Shown here: one piece after another, positions 55,620 to 64,000 of the stretch
How positions within the stretch are numbered: the first letter of the stretch is position 1
How the letters are laid out: each line of letters starts with the position of its first letter
Assembly: GCF_000145255.1 (NCBI RefSeq)
Contig: NC_014394.1
Span: 496,001-560,000, forward strand
DNA from: Gallionella capsiferriformans ES-2
GTDB lineage: Bacteria > Pseudomonadota > Gammaproteobacteria > Burkholderiales > Gallionellaceae
DNA length: 64,000 nt
Direction of reading: 5' to 3'
The notes under the pieces: generated by a model
Database searches by the model: none
The model's input: only the letters and a program-made list of their open reading frames with translations
Told to the model about the DNA's origin: nothing
Position numbers and translations under genes: made by a program

Positions 55620-57146
55620 ATGTGTGGCATTCTCGGAGTGGTTTCGTATTCGCCTGCCAATCAGCTTTTGTATGATGGTTTGCAAGTTTTGCAGCATCGT
55701 GGTCAGGATGCTGCCGGTATTGCAACGATGGATGGCGATACGATCCATTTGCATAAGGGCAATGGACTGGTACGCGATGTGTTCCGCACCCGCAATATGC
55801 GGGCGCTGCAGGGAAATACCGGCATTGCACATGTCCGATACCCGACAGCCGGTTCTGCGGTAGATCACAACGAGGCGCAGCCGTTTTATGTGAATTCCCC
55901 ATTTGGTATTGTATTGGGACACAATGGAAATCTGACTAACGCCGAAGAGTTGAAGAAGCAGCTTTTTGTACAGGATTTGCGTCACGTCAACACCAATTCA
56001 GACTCCGAAGTGCTGCTCAACGTGTTGGCACATGAGTTGCAGTCAAAATCCAAGGGATTGCGTCTGGATGCGGACAGTATTTTTGCCGCTGTGTCGGGTG
56101 TGCATCAACGTTGTCGAGGTGCCTATGCGGTGGTTGCCATCATCGCAGGCTATGGTTTGCTGGCGTTTCGCGATATTTACGGCATTCGCCCGCTGGTGAT
56201 CGGTGTCAATGAGACGCCCGAAGGTAATGAGTATTTGATCGCATCGGAGAGCGTTGCGCTCGATACGCTGGGTTTTAAATTTCTGCGCGATGTCGCACCC
56301 GGTGAGGCTGTGTTTGTCGACTTCCAGGGTCGTCTATACACGCGTCAGTGCAGTGATAATGCACAGTTAAGCCCGTGTATTTTTGAATACGTGTATTTTT
56401 CGCGTCCGGATTCGGTCATCGACGGCATTTCAGTGCATGAGTCGCGCCTGTACATGGGGGAATATCTGGCGGATAAACTGGCGCGTATCTGGCCGGATGT
56501 CAAAATCGACGTGGTCATCCCGATTCCCGATTCGAGCCGTCCTAGCGCGCTGCAACTGGCGAACCGCCTGAATATTCTGTTCCGCGAAGGATTTGTCAAG
56601 AATCGCTATATCGGCCGTACCTTTATCATGCCGGGACAGGCGATGCGCAAGAAGTCGGTGCGCCAGAAGCTTAACGCGATCGGTCTGGAGTTCAAGGGCA
56701 AGAATGTGTTGCTGGTGGACGATTCCATCGTGCGCGGCACAACCAGTCGCGAGATTGTTCAGATGGCGCGCGATGCCGGTGCGCTGAAGGTGTATTTCGC
56801 ATCCGCTGCGCCACCGGTACGCTACCCTAACGTCTATGGTATCGATATGCCCAGTCGCGCGGAGCTGATTGCAACGGGCCGTACCGATGAGGAAATCTGC
56901 CGTGAGATCGGCGCCGATGCGTTAATCTATCAGGATCTGGAAGATTTGAAATCCTCGGTGCGCAAGGCCAATCCGGCTATCGCCGAGTTTGAAGCCTCCT
57001 GTTTTGACGGTATTTATATTACGGGAGATATTACCCCGGCTTATCTTGATAAAGTCGAGCGAGGACGTTCGGCTGGCAAAGCCAATAAATCGGCGGACGA
57101 CGATCAGATGGAGCTGGAGCTGGCGATGAGTGCTTCATCGATGTGA
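55620..57146 (+). CDS. purF: Amidophosphoribosyltransferase
   Basis: 508-residue first enzyme of purine synthesis. The N-terminal Cys2 ([11 protein letters not shown]) is the glutamine amidotransferase nucleophile, so no propeptide is predicted. The PRPP loop is [33 protein letters not shown] and the C-terminal acidic tail are usual for the proteobacterial form. Confidence 0.96.
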   Translation: MCGILGVVSYSPANQLLYDGLQVLQHRGQDAAGIATMDGDTIHLHKGNGLVRDVFRTRNMRALQGNTGIAHVRYPTAGSAVDHNEAQPFYVNSPFGIVLGHNGNLTNAEELKKQLFVQDLRHVNTNSDSEVLLNVLAHELQSKSKGLRLDADSIFAAVSGVHQRCRGAYAVVAIIAGYGLLAFRDIYGIRPLVIGVNETPEGNEYLIASESVALDTLGFKFLRDVAPGEAVFVDFQGRLYTRQCSDNAQLSPCIFEYVYFSRPDSVIDGISVHESRLYMGEYLADKLARIWPDVKIDVVIPIPDSSRPSALQLANRLNILFREGFVKNRYIGRTFIMPGQAMRKKSVRQKLNAIGLEFKGKNVLLVDDSIVRGTTSREIVQMARDAGALKVYFASAAPPVRYPNVYGIDMPSRAELIATGRTDEEICREIGADALIYQDLEDLKSSVRKANPAIAEFEASCFDGIYITGDITPAYLDKVERGRSAGKANKSADDDQMELELAMSASSM

Positions 57147-57148
57147 TG

Positions 57149-57174
57149 AGCGGCAAGTCGTAAGTGGGAAGTGG
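57149..57174. repeat. AGTGGGAAGTGG-type intergenic repeat between purF and metZ
   Basis: The 56-base gap contains AAGTCGTAAGTGGGAAGTGG, matching in style the purine-rich arm found between leuD and leuB (43181-43199). No stem is evident here. Confidence 0.4.
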
Positions 57175-57202
57175 TTAAAACAAAAAACCGTGTAGGGACA
57201 AT

Positions 57203-58378
57203 ATGAACGAAGAAAACTATCAGCCTGAAACGCTGGCCATCAGAGCCGGAACCGTGCGCAGCCAGTTTGGTGAGCATTCCGAGGCAATGTTTTTAACGTC
57301 CAGCTTCGTATTCGACAGCGCGGCTCAGGCCGCCGCGCGTTTCATCGGCGAGGAGCCGGGCAATATTTACGCGCGCTTCACGAATCCGACGGTCACCATG
57401 TTCGAAGAACGGCTGGCAGCGCTGGAGGGAGCAGAACAGTGCGTTGCCACAGCCTCTGGTATGTCTGCGATCCTTGCGTGTGTGATGGGCCTGTTGAAGG
57501 CCGGCGATCACATCGTCGCCTCACGAAGCCTGTTCGGCTCGACCGTCAATCTGTTTAACAACGTCATCAAAAAATTCGGCGTCGAGACGACCTATGTTTC
57601 GGCAACCGATGTGACCGAATGGCAGGCAGCGGTGCGTCCGAATACCCGGTTGTTCTTTCTCGAAACGCCGTCCAATCCGCTGACGGAAATTTCCGATATC
57701 AAAGCGATTTCACAAGTGGCCAAGGGCTGCGGCGCGCTGCTGGCGGTGGATAATTGTTTCTGTACACCGATCTTGCAGCGCCCGCTTGAGCTGGGCGCTG
57801 ATGTTGTGATTCATTCAGCGACTAAATATCTGGACGGACAGGGGCGTGTGCTGGGCGGCGCGGTGCTGGGCAGTCGCAAGAACATGGAAGGGGTGTACGG
57901 ATTTTTGCGCACAACGGGTCCGACCATGAGTGCGTTTAACGCCTGGGTTTTCTTAAAGGGCATGGAAACACTCAAGATTCGTATGGATGCGCATTCGGCA
58001 TCCGCCTTGCAGCTGGCAAGCTGGCTCGAAGCGCAGCCCAATGTGTCGCGGGTTTTTTATCCCGGACTGCCTTCGCATCCTCAGCATGAATTAGCGATGC
58101 GCCAGCAGAAAACAGGCGGCGGCATCGTCGCCTTCGAGGTCGCGGGAGGCAAGGAGGCGGCATGGCGCGTGATCGACAATACCAAACTGCTGTCGATTAC
58201 CGCCAATCTGGGCGATACCCGTACCACCATCTGTCATTCGGCCAGTACGACCCATGCCCGCATTAGTCCTGAGGCGCGTGCCGCTGCGGGTATATCAGAT
58301 GGACTGATACGCATCGCGGTGGGATTAGAGGCGATCGTCGACATCCAAAACGATCTGGCGCGCGGCTTAAACGTCTGA
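57203..58378 (+). CDS. metZ: O-succinylhomoserine sulfhydrylase
   Basis: 391-residue PLP enzyme of the Cys/Met metabolism family that makes homocysteine directly from O-succinylhomoserine and sulfide. The PLP lysine is in HSATKYLDGQGR, with the tyrosine segment NIYARFTNPTV near the start and TTICHSASTTHARI near the end. Following purF is the standard betaproteobacterial location and favours MetZ over MetB or MetY. The last base of its stop is the first of the next ATG. Confidence 0.92.
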   Translation: MNEENYQPETLAIRAGTVRSQFGEHSEAMFLTSSFVFDSAAQAAARFIGEEPGNIYARFTNPTVTMFEERLAALEGAEQCVATASGMSAILACVMGLLKAGDHIVASRSLFGSTVNLFNNVIKKFGVETTYVSATDVTEWQAAVRPNTRLFFLETPSNPLTEISDIKAISQVAKGCGALLAVDNCFCTPILQRPLELGADVVIHSATKYLDGQGRVLGGAVLGSRKNMEGVYGFLRTTGPTMSAFNAWVFLKGMETLKIRMDAHSASALQLASWLEAQPNVSRVFYPGLPSHPQHELAMRQQKTGGGIVAFEVAGGKEAAWRVIDNTKLLSITANLGDTRTTICHSASTTHARISPEARAAAGISDGLIRIAVGLEAIVDIQNDLARGLNV

Positions 58379-58869
58379 TGGATGTGTTAGCCGCTCAGGT
58401 CGGCGGATTGCTTAAATCGCATGGTGTGATGCTGGCGACAGCTGAATCCTGTACTGGCGGCGGTGTCGCTCAGGCGATCACCGAAATCGCCGGCAGCTCG
58501 GCTTGGTTCGAGCGCGGATTTGTGACCTATTCAAATTTATCCAAGCAGCAGATGCTCGGCGTTGAAGCCGCTACGCTTGAACAATACGGTGCCGTATCTG
58601 ACGCAGTGGTGCGCGAGATGGTTGCAGGAGCGCTGCGGTACAGTGCTGCGCAGCTGGCCTTAGCCGTCAGCGGTATCGCGGGGCCTGATGGCGGTACGCC
58701 TGACAAACCGGTCGGTACCGTGTGGTTTGCATGGGGAATAAAAAATTCAGTAATGCAGACGCAGCGGTATCAACTCGCAGGTAACCGCAGCGAAGTCCGC
58801 GCACAAGCGGTGCGTATCGCCCTGCAAGGGGTGATCGATATGCTGAATCAACGTACCGAGACGGCATAA
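58378..58869 (+). CDS. pncC: Nicotinamide-nucleotide amidase (CinA C-terminal type)
   Basis: 163-residue protein equal to the C-terminal domain of CinA. ATAESCTGGGVAQAITEIAGSS carries the catalytic serine, and GIAGPDGGTPDKPVGTVWFAW is the second signature. It deamidates nicotinamide mononucleotide for NAD salvage. A placement just before recA is common and explains the historic link to competence. Overlaps the metZ stop. Confidence 0.92.
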   Translation: MDVLAAQVGGLLKSHGVMLATAESCTGGGVAQAITEIAGSSAWFERGFVTYSNLSKQQMLGVEAATLEQYGAVSDAVVREMVAGALRYSAAQLALAVSGIAGPDGGTPDKPVGTVWFAWGIKNSVMQTQRYQLAGNRSEVRAQAVRIALQGVIDMLNQRTETA

Positions 58870-58879
58870 AATCATAAAA

Positions 58880-58893
58880 AGAACGATCGTTCT
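58880..58893. promoter_or_regulatory. LexA-type operator before recA
   Basis: Perfect 14-bp palindrome AGAACGATCGTTCT of the GAAC-N4-GTTC class. It is not the CTGT-N8-ACAG box of most beta- and gammaproteobacteria. I recall a report of just such a noncanonical LexA motif in Gallionella-related betaproteobacteria. It borders the presumed -35 element of recA. Confidence 0.75.
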
Positions 58894-58921
58894 GTTCAGA
58901 AGCGAATTGATGTGCCATAAT
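58893..58921 (+). promoter_or_regulatory. Presumed recA promoter
   Basis: A -35-like TGTTCA (58893-58898) and a -10 CATAAT (58916-58921) with a 17-base spacer lie between the palindrome and the recA start. A repressor on the palindrome would block the -35 element. Confidence 0.55.
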
Positions 58922-58949
58922 CTGCGAACTAATTTTGAAGGGATACACC

Positions 58950-60009
<1,060 letters not shown>

Positions 60010-60026
<17 letters not shown>

Positions 60027-60489
60027 AATTAGTTTACGCGGGCGCGCCTTGCAATATCTGGCGCGTCGCGAGTACACCCGTGCCGAACTGGCGGCAAAAC
60101 TTCGACCCTACGCACAGGTCGAAGATGATTTTGAGCAAGTGCAACCCGTTGATCTAGAATCTGTCTTAGATGGCTTGGTAGACTCCGGCTACTTATCCGA
60201 CGAGCGCGCTGCCACGCAGATTCTGCATGCCAGACGTCCTCGTTTCGGTACTCATCGTATTACCCATGAAATGCATCAGAAGGGCTTGAGTGAAGAGCTG
60301 ATCGCAGAGGCGTTGCCTGTCTTGAAGGAGTCAGAGCTTGATACGGCCCGCGATGTCTGGCAGCGAAAATTCGGCATACTGCCTCATGATGCAAAGGAAA
60401 AAGCAAAACAGATGCGCTTCTTGCAATCGCGCGGTTTCGGTTTTGATGTCATTTTCAAGGTATTGCAAGCGACTGACGAAGAGAATTGA
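60010..60489 (+). CDS. recX: Regulatory protein RecX
   Basis: 159 residues from GTG 60010, inside the recA end. Three-helix RecX repeats are visible: [42 protein letters not shown] and [18 protein letters not shown]. RecX caps and disassembles RecA filaments. Overlap with recA makes it part of the SOS-controlled transcript. Confidence 0.92.
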
Positions 60490-60691
60490 TCATGACCGTC
60501 GTTATTCATGGTGATCGTTTTCTTTTCAACCACCCAAGTTCAGCAGAGCCTCTACAGCGTCAGGTGTAGAAAACAGCTTCGATCGTTAAGACCTACTTTT
60601 CCCAGTGGCTCGAAAAGCGTGCCGGATGGTATGATGCGCACCTTGTCCGGTGTGCGCGCATGCCAGCTACGATCAGTGATGGATGAAAATT
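60490..60691 (+). promoter_or_regulatory. Region between recX and alaS
   Basis: 202 bases. A 25-codon open frame (60492-60569, MTVVIHGDRFLFN...) has only a poor ribosome site and no recognised family. A TATGAT hexamer about 60 bases before alaS could be its -10 element. No T-box or terminator was seen. Confidence 0.3.
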
Positions 60692-63313
60692 ATGAAAAGC
60701 AGTGAAATCCGCCAGCAGTTTTTAGACTTTTTCGCCTCAAAAGGCCATGCGATCGTCGCCTCCAGCTCGCTGGTGCCGCATGATGATCCTACCCTGTTGT
60801 TCACCAACGCGGGAATGAACCAGTTTAAAGACGTATTTTTAGGCTTTGATAAGCGTCCCTATGTGCGCGCGGCATCCAGCCAGAAATGCGTCAGAGCAGG
60901 CGGTAAGCACAACGACTTGGAAAACGTCGGCTATACCGCACGACACCATACTTTTTTCGAAATGCTGGGCAATTTTAGCTTCGGCGATTATTTCAAGCGC
61001 GATGCGATTTCTTTTGCGTGGGAATTGCTCACCGAGGTATTCAAACTGCCTAAAGAGCGTCTTTACGTCACGGTGTATGCCGAGGACGACGAGGCTTACG
61101 ATATCTGGACCAAAGAGATGGGGCTCGAAGCTTCCCGCGTCATTCGTATCGGCGACAACAAAGGCGCGCGCTACGCATCGGATAATTTCTGGATGATGGG
61201 CGATACCGGCCCTTGCGGCCCTTGTACCGAGATTTTCTACGATCACGGCGAACATATTTCTGGCGGGCTGCCCGGTACACCGGAAGAAGATGGTGACCGT
61301 TTCATCGAAATCTGGAATAACGTCTTTATGCAGTTCAATCGCGATGAGGCGGGCGTGATGCATCCGCTGCCTAAACCGTCGGTCGATACCGGTATGGGGC
61401 TGGAACGTATTTCGGCGGTGTTGCAGCATGTGCATGCTAACTATGAAATTGACCTGTTTCAGGCACTGATCAATGCTGCAGCGCGTGAGACGAATTGCAG
61501 CGATATGGATTCGCCTTCCCTGAAAGTGCTGGCCGATCACATCCGTGCCTGTTCGTTCCTGATTGCAGACGGCGTGATTCCCGGCAATGAAGGTCGCGGT
61601 TTCGTGCTGCGCCGTATCATCCGTCGGGCGATTCGTCACGGCTATAAGCTGGGCGCGCGCGAGGCATTTTTCTACAAGCTGGTGCCGGATCTGGTTGCAC
61701 AAATGGGGGTGGCCTATCCTGAACTTACTGCGGCTCAGGATCGCGTGAAGGGCGTATTGAAACTGGAAGAAGAGCGCTTCTTTGCCACCATCGAAAACGG
61801 CATGGCGATCTTAGAAGCTGATTTACTTGCGATGAAACAGGCCGGCAACACCGTCTTTAACGGGGAAACGGCTTTCAAACTGCATGATACCTTCGGTTTT
61901 CCAGTCGATTTGACCGCAGACGTATGCCGCGAACACGGCGTGACCGTCGATGTCGCCGCCTTCGATGCCGCAATGGCGCAGCAAAAACAACAGGCGCGTG
62001 CGGCTGGCAAATTCAAGATGGCGGCTAATCTTGAATATGAAGGGCCTGCGACGCTGTTTCATGGTTATGAGACCCTCGAACATGCAGGCTGCGTACTGGC
62101 GCTGTATAAAGACGGTGTGTCGGTTGGCGAACTCAATGAGGGCGACACCGGTGTCGTCGTGCTGGATAACACCCCTTTCTACGCCGAGTCAGGCGGTCAG
62201 ACGGGCGACTCGGGCGAGTTGCGCGGTTCGCACGGCATCTTCGCGGTGGAAGATACGCAAAAAATTCAGGCTGCGGTGTTCGGTCACCACGGTGTGTTAA
62301 AAACAGGAAAACTGCTGGTCGGTAATGGCGTTCAGGCGCGCGTGAACATGGCGGCGCGCCGTGCGACGGAGCGTAATCACTCGGTGACCCATCTGATGCA
62401 TAAAGCATTAAGGGAGGTGCTGGGCGCTCATGTGCAGCAGAAGGGGTCGCAAGTCGATGCGGATAAAACGCGCTTCGACTTTGTGCACAGCCAGCCGGTG
62501 ACGGATAGCGAAGTTTTAAGGGTCGAGTTCATCGTCAATGCGGAGATACTCTCCAATGCGGCGAGCCAGTCACGCGTAATGGGGATAGAAGATGCGCAGC
62601 AGACCGGCGCGATGATGCTGTTCGGCGAGAAATACGGCGATGAAGTGCGTGTGCTGAATATCGGTAGCTCGATTGAGCTGTGCGGCGGTACGCACGTTGC
62701 ACGTACGGGGGATATCGGGCTGTTCAAGATTGTCAGTGAAAGCGGTGTTGCGGCAGGGGTTCGTCGTATTGAGGCGGTCACCGGTGAGGGGGCACTCGAT
62801 CTGATCCAGATGCAGCAGCGCCAGTTGCGCGCGGTTGCGGATGCGGTGAAGGCGCAGCCTCATGAGGCTGCAGGCCGTATTGCGCAATTGCTCGATCACC
62901 AGAAGTCGCTTGAAAAAGAATTGACTGCGCTCAAATCCAAGCTGGCCTCGGCTCAGGGTGACGAACTGGTGGCTCAGGCACAGGATATTAACGGCGTCAA
63001 AGTACTGGCCGCCTTATTGCCGGGGGCGGATGCGGCGATCTTGCGCGAGACACTGGACAAGTTGAAGGATAAGCTCAAATCGGCTGTCATTTTGCTGGCG
63101 TCGGTGACTGACGGTAAGGTCGCGTTGATTGCGGGTGTCACGGCAGATCAGACGGCCAAGGTGAAAGCCGGCGAACTGGTGAATATGGCAGCACAGAAAG
63201 TCGGCGGTAAAGGCGGCGGCAGGCCGGACATGGCGCAGGCGGGTGGCACGCAACCGGAGCATCTAGCCGCTGCGCTGGCTTCTGTCACGGACTGGGTTCG
63301 CAACAAGTTATAG
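60692..63313 (+). CDS. alaS: Alanyl-tRNA synthetase
   Basis: 873 residues from ATG 60692 ([10 protein letters not shown]), preferred over ATG 60683 from homologues. Catalytic motif 1-3 region ([38 protein letters not shown] and similar), the tRNA-recognition domain, the editing site ([11 protein letters not shown] with [13 protein letters not shown] as zinc ligands) and the C-Ala domain with [15 protein letters not shown] are complete. A diverged second copy of its last 27 codons lies at 63399-63482. Confidence 0.96.
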   Translation: MKSSEIRQQFLDFFASKGHAIVASSSLVPHDDPTLLFTNAGMNQFKDVFLGFDKRPYVRAASSQKCVRAGGKHNDLENVGYTARHHTFFEMLGNFSFGDYFKRDAISFAWELLTEVFKLPKERLYVTVYAEDDEAYDIWTKEMGLEASRVIRIGDNKGARYASDNFWMMGDTGPCGPCTEIFYDHGEHISGGLPGTPEEDGDRFIEIWNNVFMQFNRDEAGVMHPLPKPSVDTGMGLERISAVLQHVHANYEIDLFQALINAAARETNCSDMDSPSLKVLADHIRACSFLIADGVIPGNEGRGFVLRRIIRRAIRHGYKLGAREAFFYKLVPDLVAQMGVAYPELTAAQDRVKGVLKLEEERFFATIENGMAILEADLLAMKQAGNTVFNGETAFKLHDTFGFPVDLTADVCREHGVTVDVAAFDAAMAQQKQQARAAGKFKMAANLEYEGPATLFHGYETLEHAGCVLALYKDGVSVGELNEGDTGVVVLDNTPFYAESGGQTGDSGELRGSHGIFAVEDTQKIQAAVFGHHGVLKTGKLLVGNGVQARVNMAARRATERNHSVTHLMHKALREVLGAHVQQKGSQVDADKTRFDFVHSQPVTDSEVLRVEFIVNAEILSNAASQSRVMGIEDAQQTGAMMLFGEKYGDEVRVLNIGSSIELCGGTHVARTGDIGLFKIVSESGVAAGVRRIEAVTGEGALDLIQMQQRQLRAVADAVKAQPHEAAGRIAQLLDHQKSLEKELTALKSKLASAQGDELVAQAQDINGVKVLAALLPGADAAILRETLDKLKDKLKSAVILLASVTDGKVALIAGVTADQTAKVKAGELVNMAAQKVGGKGGGRPDMAQAGGTQPEHLAAALASVTDWVRNKL

Positions 63314-63353
63314 ATTGGCGAGTCCGGCCTCGCTGGCTGCTCCCGCAAACGGC

Positions 63354-63374
63354 TGATGAAGCGATGCTTCATCA
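63354..63374. repeat. Perfect hairpin within the spacer behind alaS
   Basis: TGATGAAGC (63354-63362) pairs with GCTTCATCA (63366-63374), loop GAT. No T run follows, so it is not a standard terminator. It sits in the 74-base segment that separates alaS from its duplicated tail. Confidence 0.6.
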
Positions 63375-63387
63375 GTAACGTGTCGCA

Positions 63388-63482
63388 GCCGCACCGGAAT
63401 GGCGCAAGCAGGTGGCACGCAACCGGAGCATCTTGCGGCGGCCTTGGCGTCTGTACCTGACTGGGTGCGTAGCAAGCTGTAA
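63388..63482 (+). pseudogene. Duplicated, diverged 3' end of alaS
   Basis: From the ATG at 63399 to the TAA at 63480-63482 the frame encodes [20 protein letters not shown] and then DWVRSKL. It matches the true alaS end (63230-63313, also 84 bases) in all but two residues (T to P, N to S), while many third positions and the stop codon differ. Weaker similarity reaches back to about 63388, where the frame is broken. The mostly silent differences mean the copy is not a recent local duplication; it looks like the displaced 3' end of a related alaS allele left behind after recombination. Confidence 0.85.
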
Positions 63483-63502
63483 ACTTGTCGCATCTGAAAT
63501 TT

Positions 63503-63535
63503 AAAAGAGGCATCCTTAACCGGATGCCTCTTTTA
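63503..63535. terminator. Bidirectional terminator between alaS and the phosphomutase gene
   Basis: AAAAGAGGCATCC (63503-63515) pairs with GGATGCCTCTTTT (63522-63534), loop of six bases, giving A-rich and T-rich flanks in both directions for the two convergent genes. Confidence 0.92.
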
Positions 63536-63536
63536 T

Positions 63537-64000
63537 TTAGAACGGCAATTTTAGATTGGGCGCGGCCTGAATAAGCAGGCGGCGGAATTCGTGCTGAATG
63601 CGCAGCAGTGCGGATTCTGTTTCGGCCTCGAAGCGCAACACGATGGCGGGTGTGGTATTGGAGGCTCTCGCTAAGCCGAAGCCGTCTTTATACTCGACGC
63701 GCAGCCCGTCTATCGTGATGATCTCCAGCGCATCGGTGAAACGGGCGTTTTTATTTAGTTCAGCCAGCAGTGCATGATTTTCACCTTCCCGCGTCTTGAT
63801 GTGCAGTTCAGGCGTGCTGCATGAATCGGGCAGCGCGTTAAGGACAGCGGAAGGATCTGCGCCATTGCTTAAGATTTCCAAAAGTCGTGCGCCCGCATAG
63901 AGTCCGTCATCGAAGCCATACCAGCGTTCTTGAAAGAACAGGTGACCGGTCATTTCACCCGCAAGCTGGGCGCCGGTTTCACGCATCTTCGCCTTGATTA
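63537..64000 (-). CDS. Phosphomannomutase/phosphoglucomutase (C-terminal part)
   Basis: The frame is open at the right edge (codons continue past the ATG at 63984-63986), so the gene extends beyond the window. The visible 154 residues cover domain 3-4 of the AlgC-type alpha-D-phosphohexomutase family: MRETGAQLAGEMTGHLFFQERWYGFDDGLYAGARLLEIL contains the sugar-specificity GEMTGH motif, and the C-terminal domain holds the phosphate-binding segment ending VLRFEAETESALLRIQHEF. It interconverts mannose or glucose 1- and 6-phosphates and supplies precursors for envelope and exopolysaccharides. Confidence 0.88.
   Translation of the reverse strand, partial: IKAKMRETGAQLAGEMTGHLFFQERWYGFDDGLYAGARLLEILSNGADPSAVLNALPDSCSTPELHIKTREGENHALLAELNKNARFTDALEIITIDGLRVEYKDGFGLARASNTTPAIVLRFEAETESALLRIQHEFRRLLIQAAPNLKLPF

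Noticed and set aside
60492-60569. 25-codon open frame between recX and alaS
   Set aside because: Weak ribosome site, no recognisable family and too short to support as a gene from this sequence alone.

Overview
The window reads as ordinary chromosome of a Gram-negative betaproteobacterium, most likely of the Gallionellaceae/Nitrosomonadales type (freshwater iron- or sulfur-oxidiser relatives). The reasons are the alternative complex III (ACIII) operon at the left edge, standard betaproteobacterial gene orders (ftsYEX, lolB-ispE-tRNA-Gln-prs-rplY-pth, leuC-small lipoprotein-leuD-leuB-asd-fimV-truA-trpFBA-accD-folC, cvpA-purF-metZ, recA-recX-alaS), and a GAAC-N4-GTTC LexA-type palindrome before recA, which I recall as the noncanonical SOS box of this group. 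No insertion sequence, phage gene, CRISPR array or rRNA was seen. The species cannot be named from sequence alone.

Layout. 1-4636: the tail of ActB, a separate four-cluster iron-sulfur subunit and actC-D-E-F, encoding a quinol oxidising membrane complex. It runs directly into sspA-sspB, the place where many betaproteobacteria carry cytochrome bc1. 5674-9536 (minus): rpoH, a small membrane protein, and ftsX-ftsE-ftsY. 9642-13620 (plus): two M16 peptidase-like proteins, rsmD (apparently with an AUC start), coaD and a ferredoxin. 13667-20325 (minus): a GAF/HD-GYP/hemerythrin signalling protein with a phosphoesterase and a DUF167 protein, then mutM and an ABC-2/GldG-type export system. 20414-25969 (plus): TPR lipoprotein, lolB, ispE, tRNA-Gln, prs, rplY, pth.

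26073-40770 is the accessory part: an exopolysaccharide modification island. It holds three paralogous SGNH proteins, an MBOAT O-acetyltransferase, the cellulose export pore bcsC, the periplasmic cellulase bcsZ, an AlgX/AlgJ-like SGNH protein, an AlgF-like protein, an MFS transporter and a BcsG phosphoethanolamine transferase with an unusual duplicated N-terminal extension. The catalytic synthase (bcsA/bcsB) is not in the window. The set predicts a cellulose-like polymer that can carry both acetyl and phosphoethanolamine groups. Part of this region (about 26.9-28.9 kb) is visibly AT-richer than its neighbours, suggesting transfer. This is the best candidate for a less-described system here.

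41012-64000 is housekeeping again: leucine, aspartate-family and tryptophan biosynthesis, FimV, a solo EcfT-like membrane protein, fatty acid and folate enzymes, purF, metZ, pncC, recA, recX and alaS. Behind alaS lies a second, diverged copy of its last 27 codons, a scar of recombination. The window ends inside a phosphomannomutase/phosphoglucomutase gene on the minus strand.
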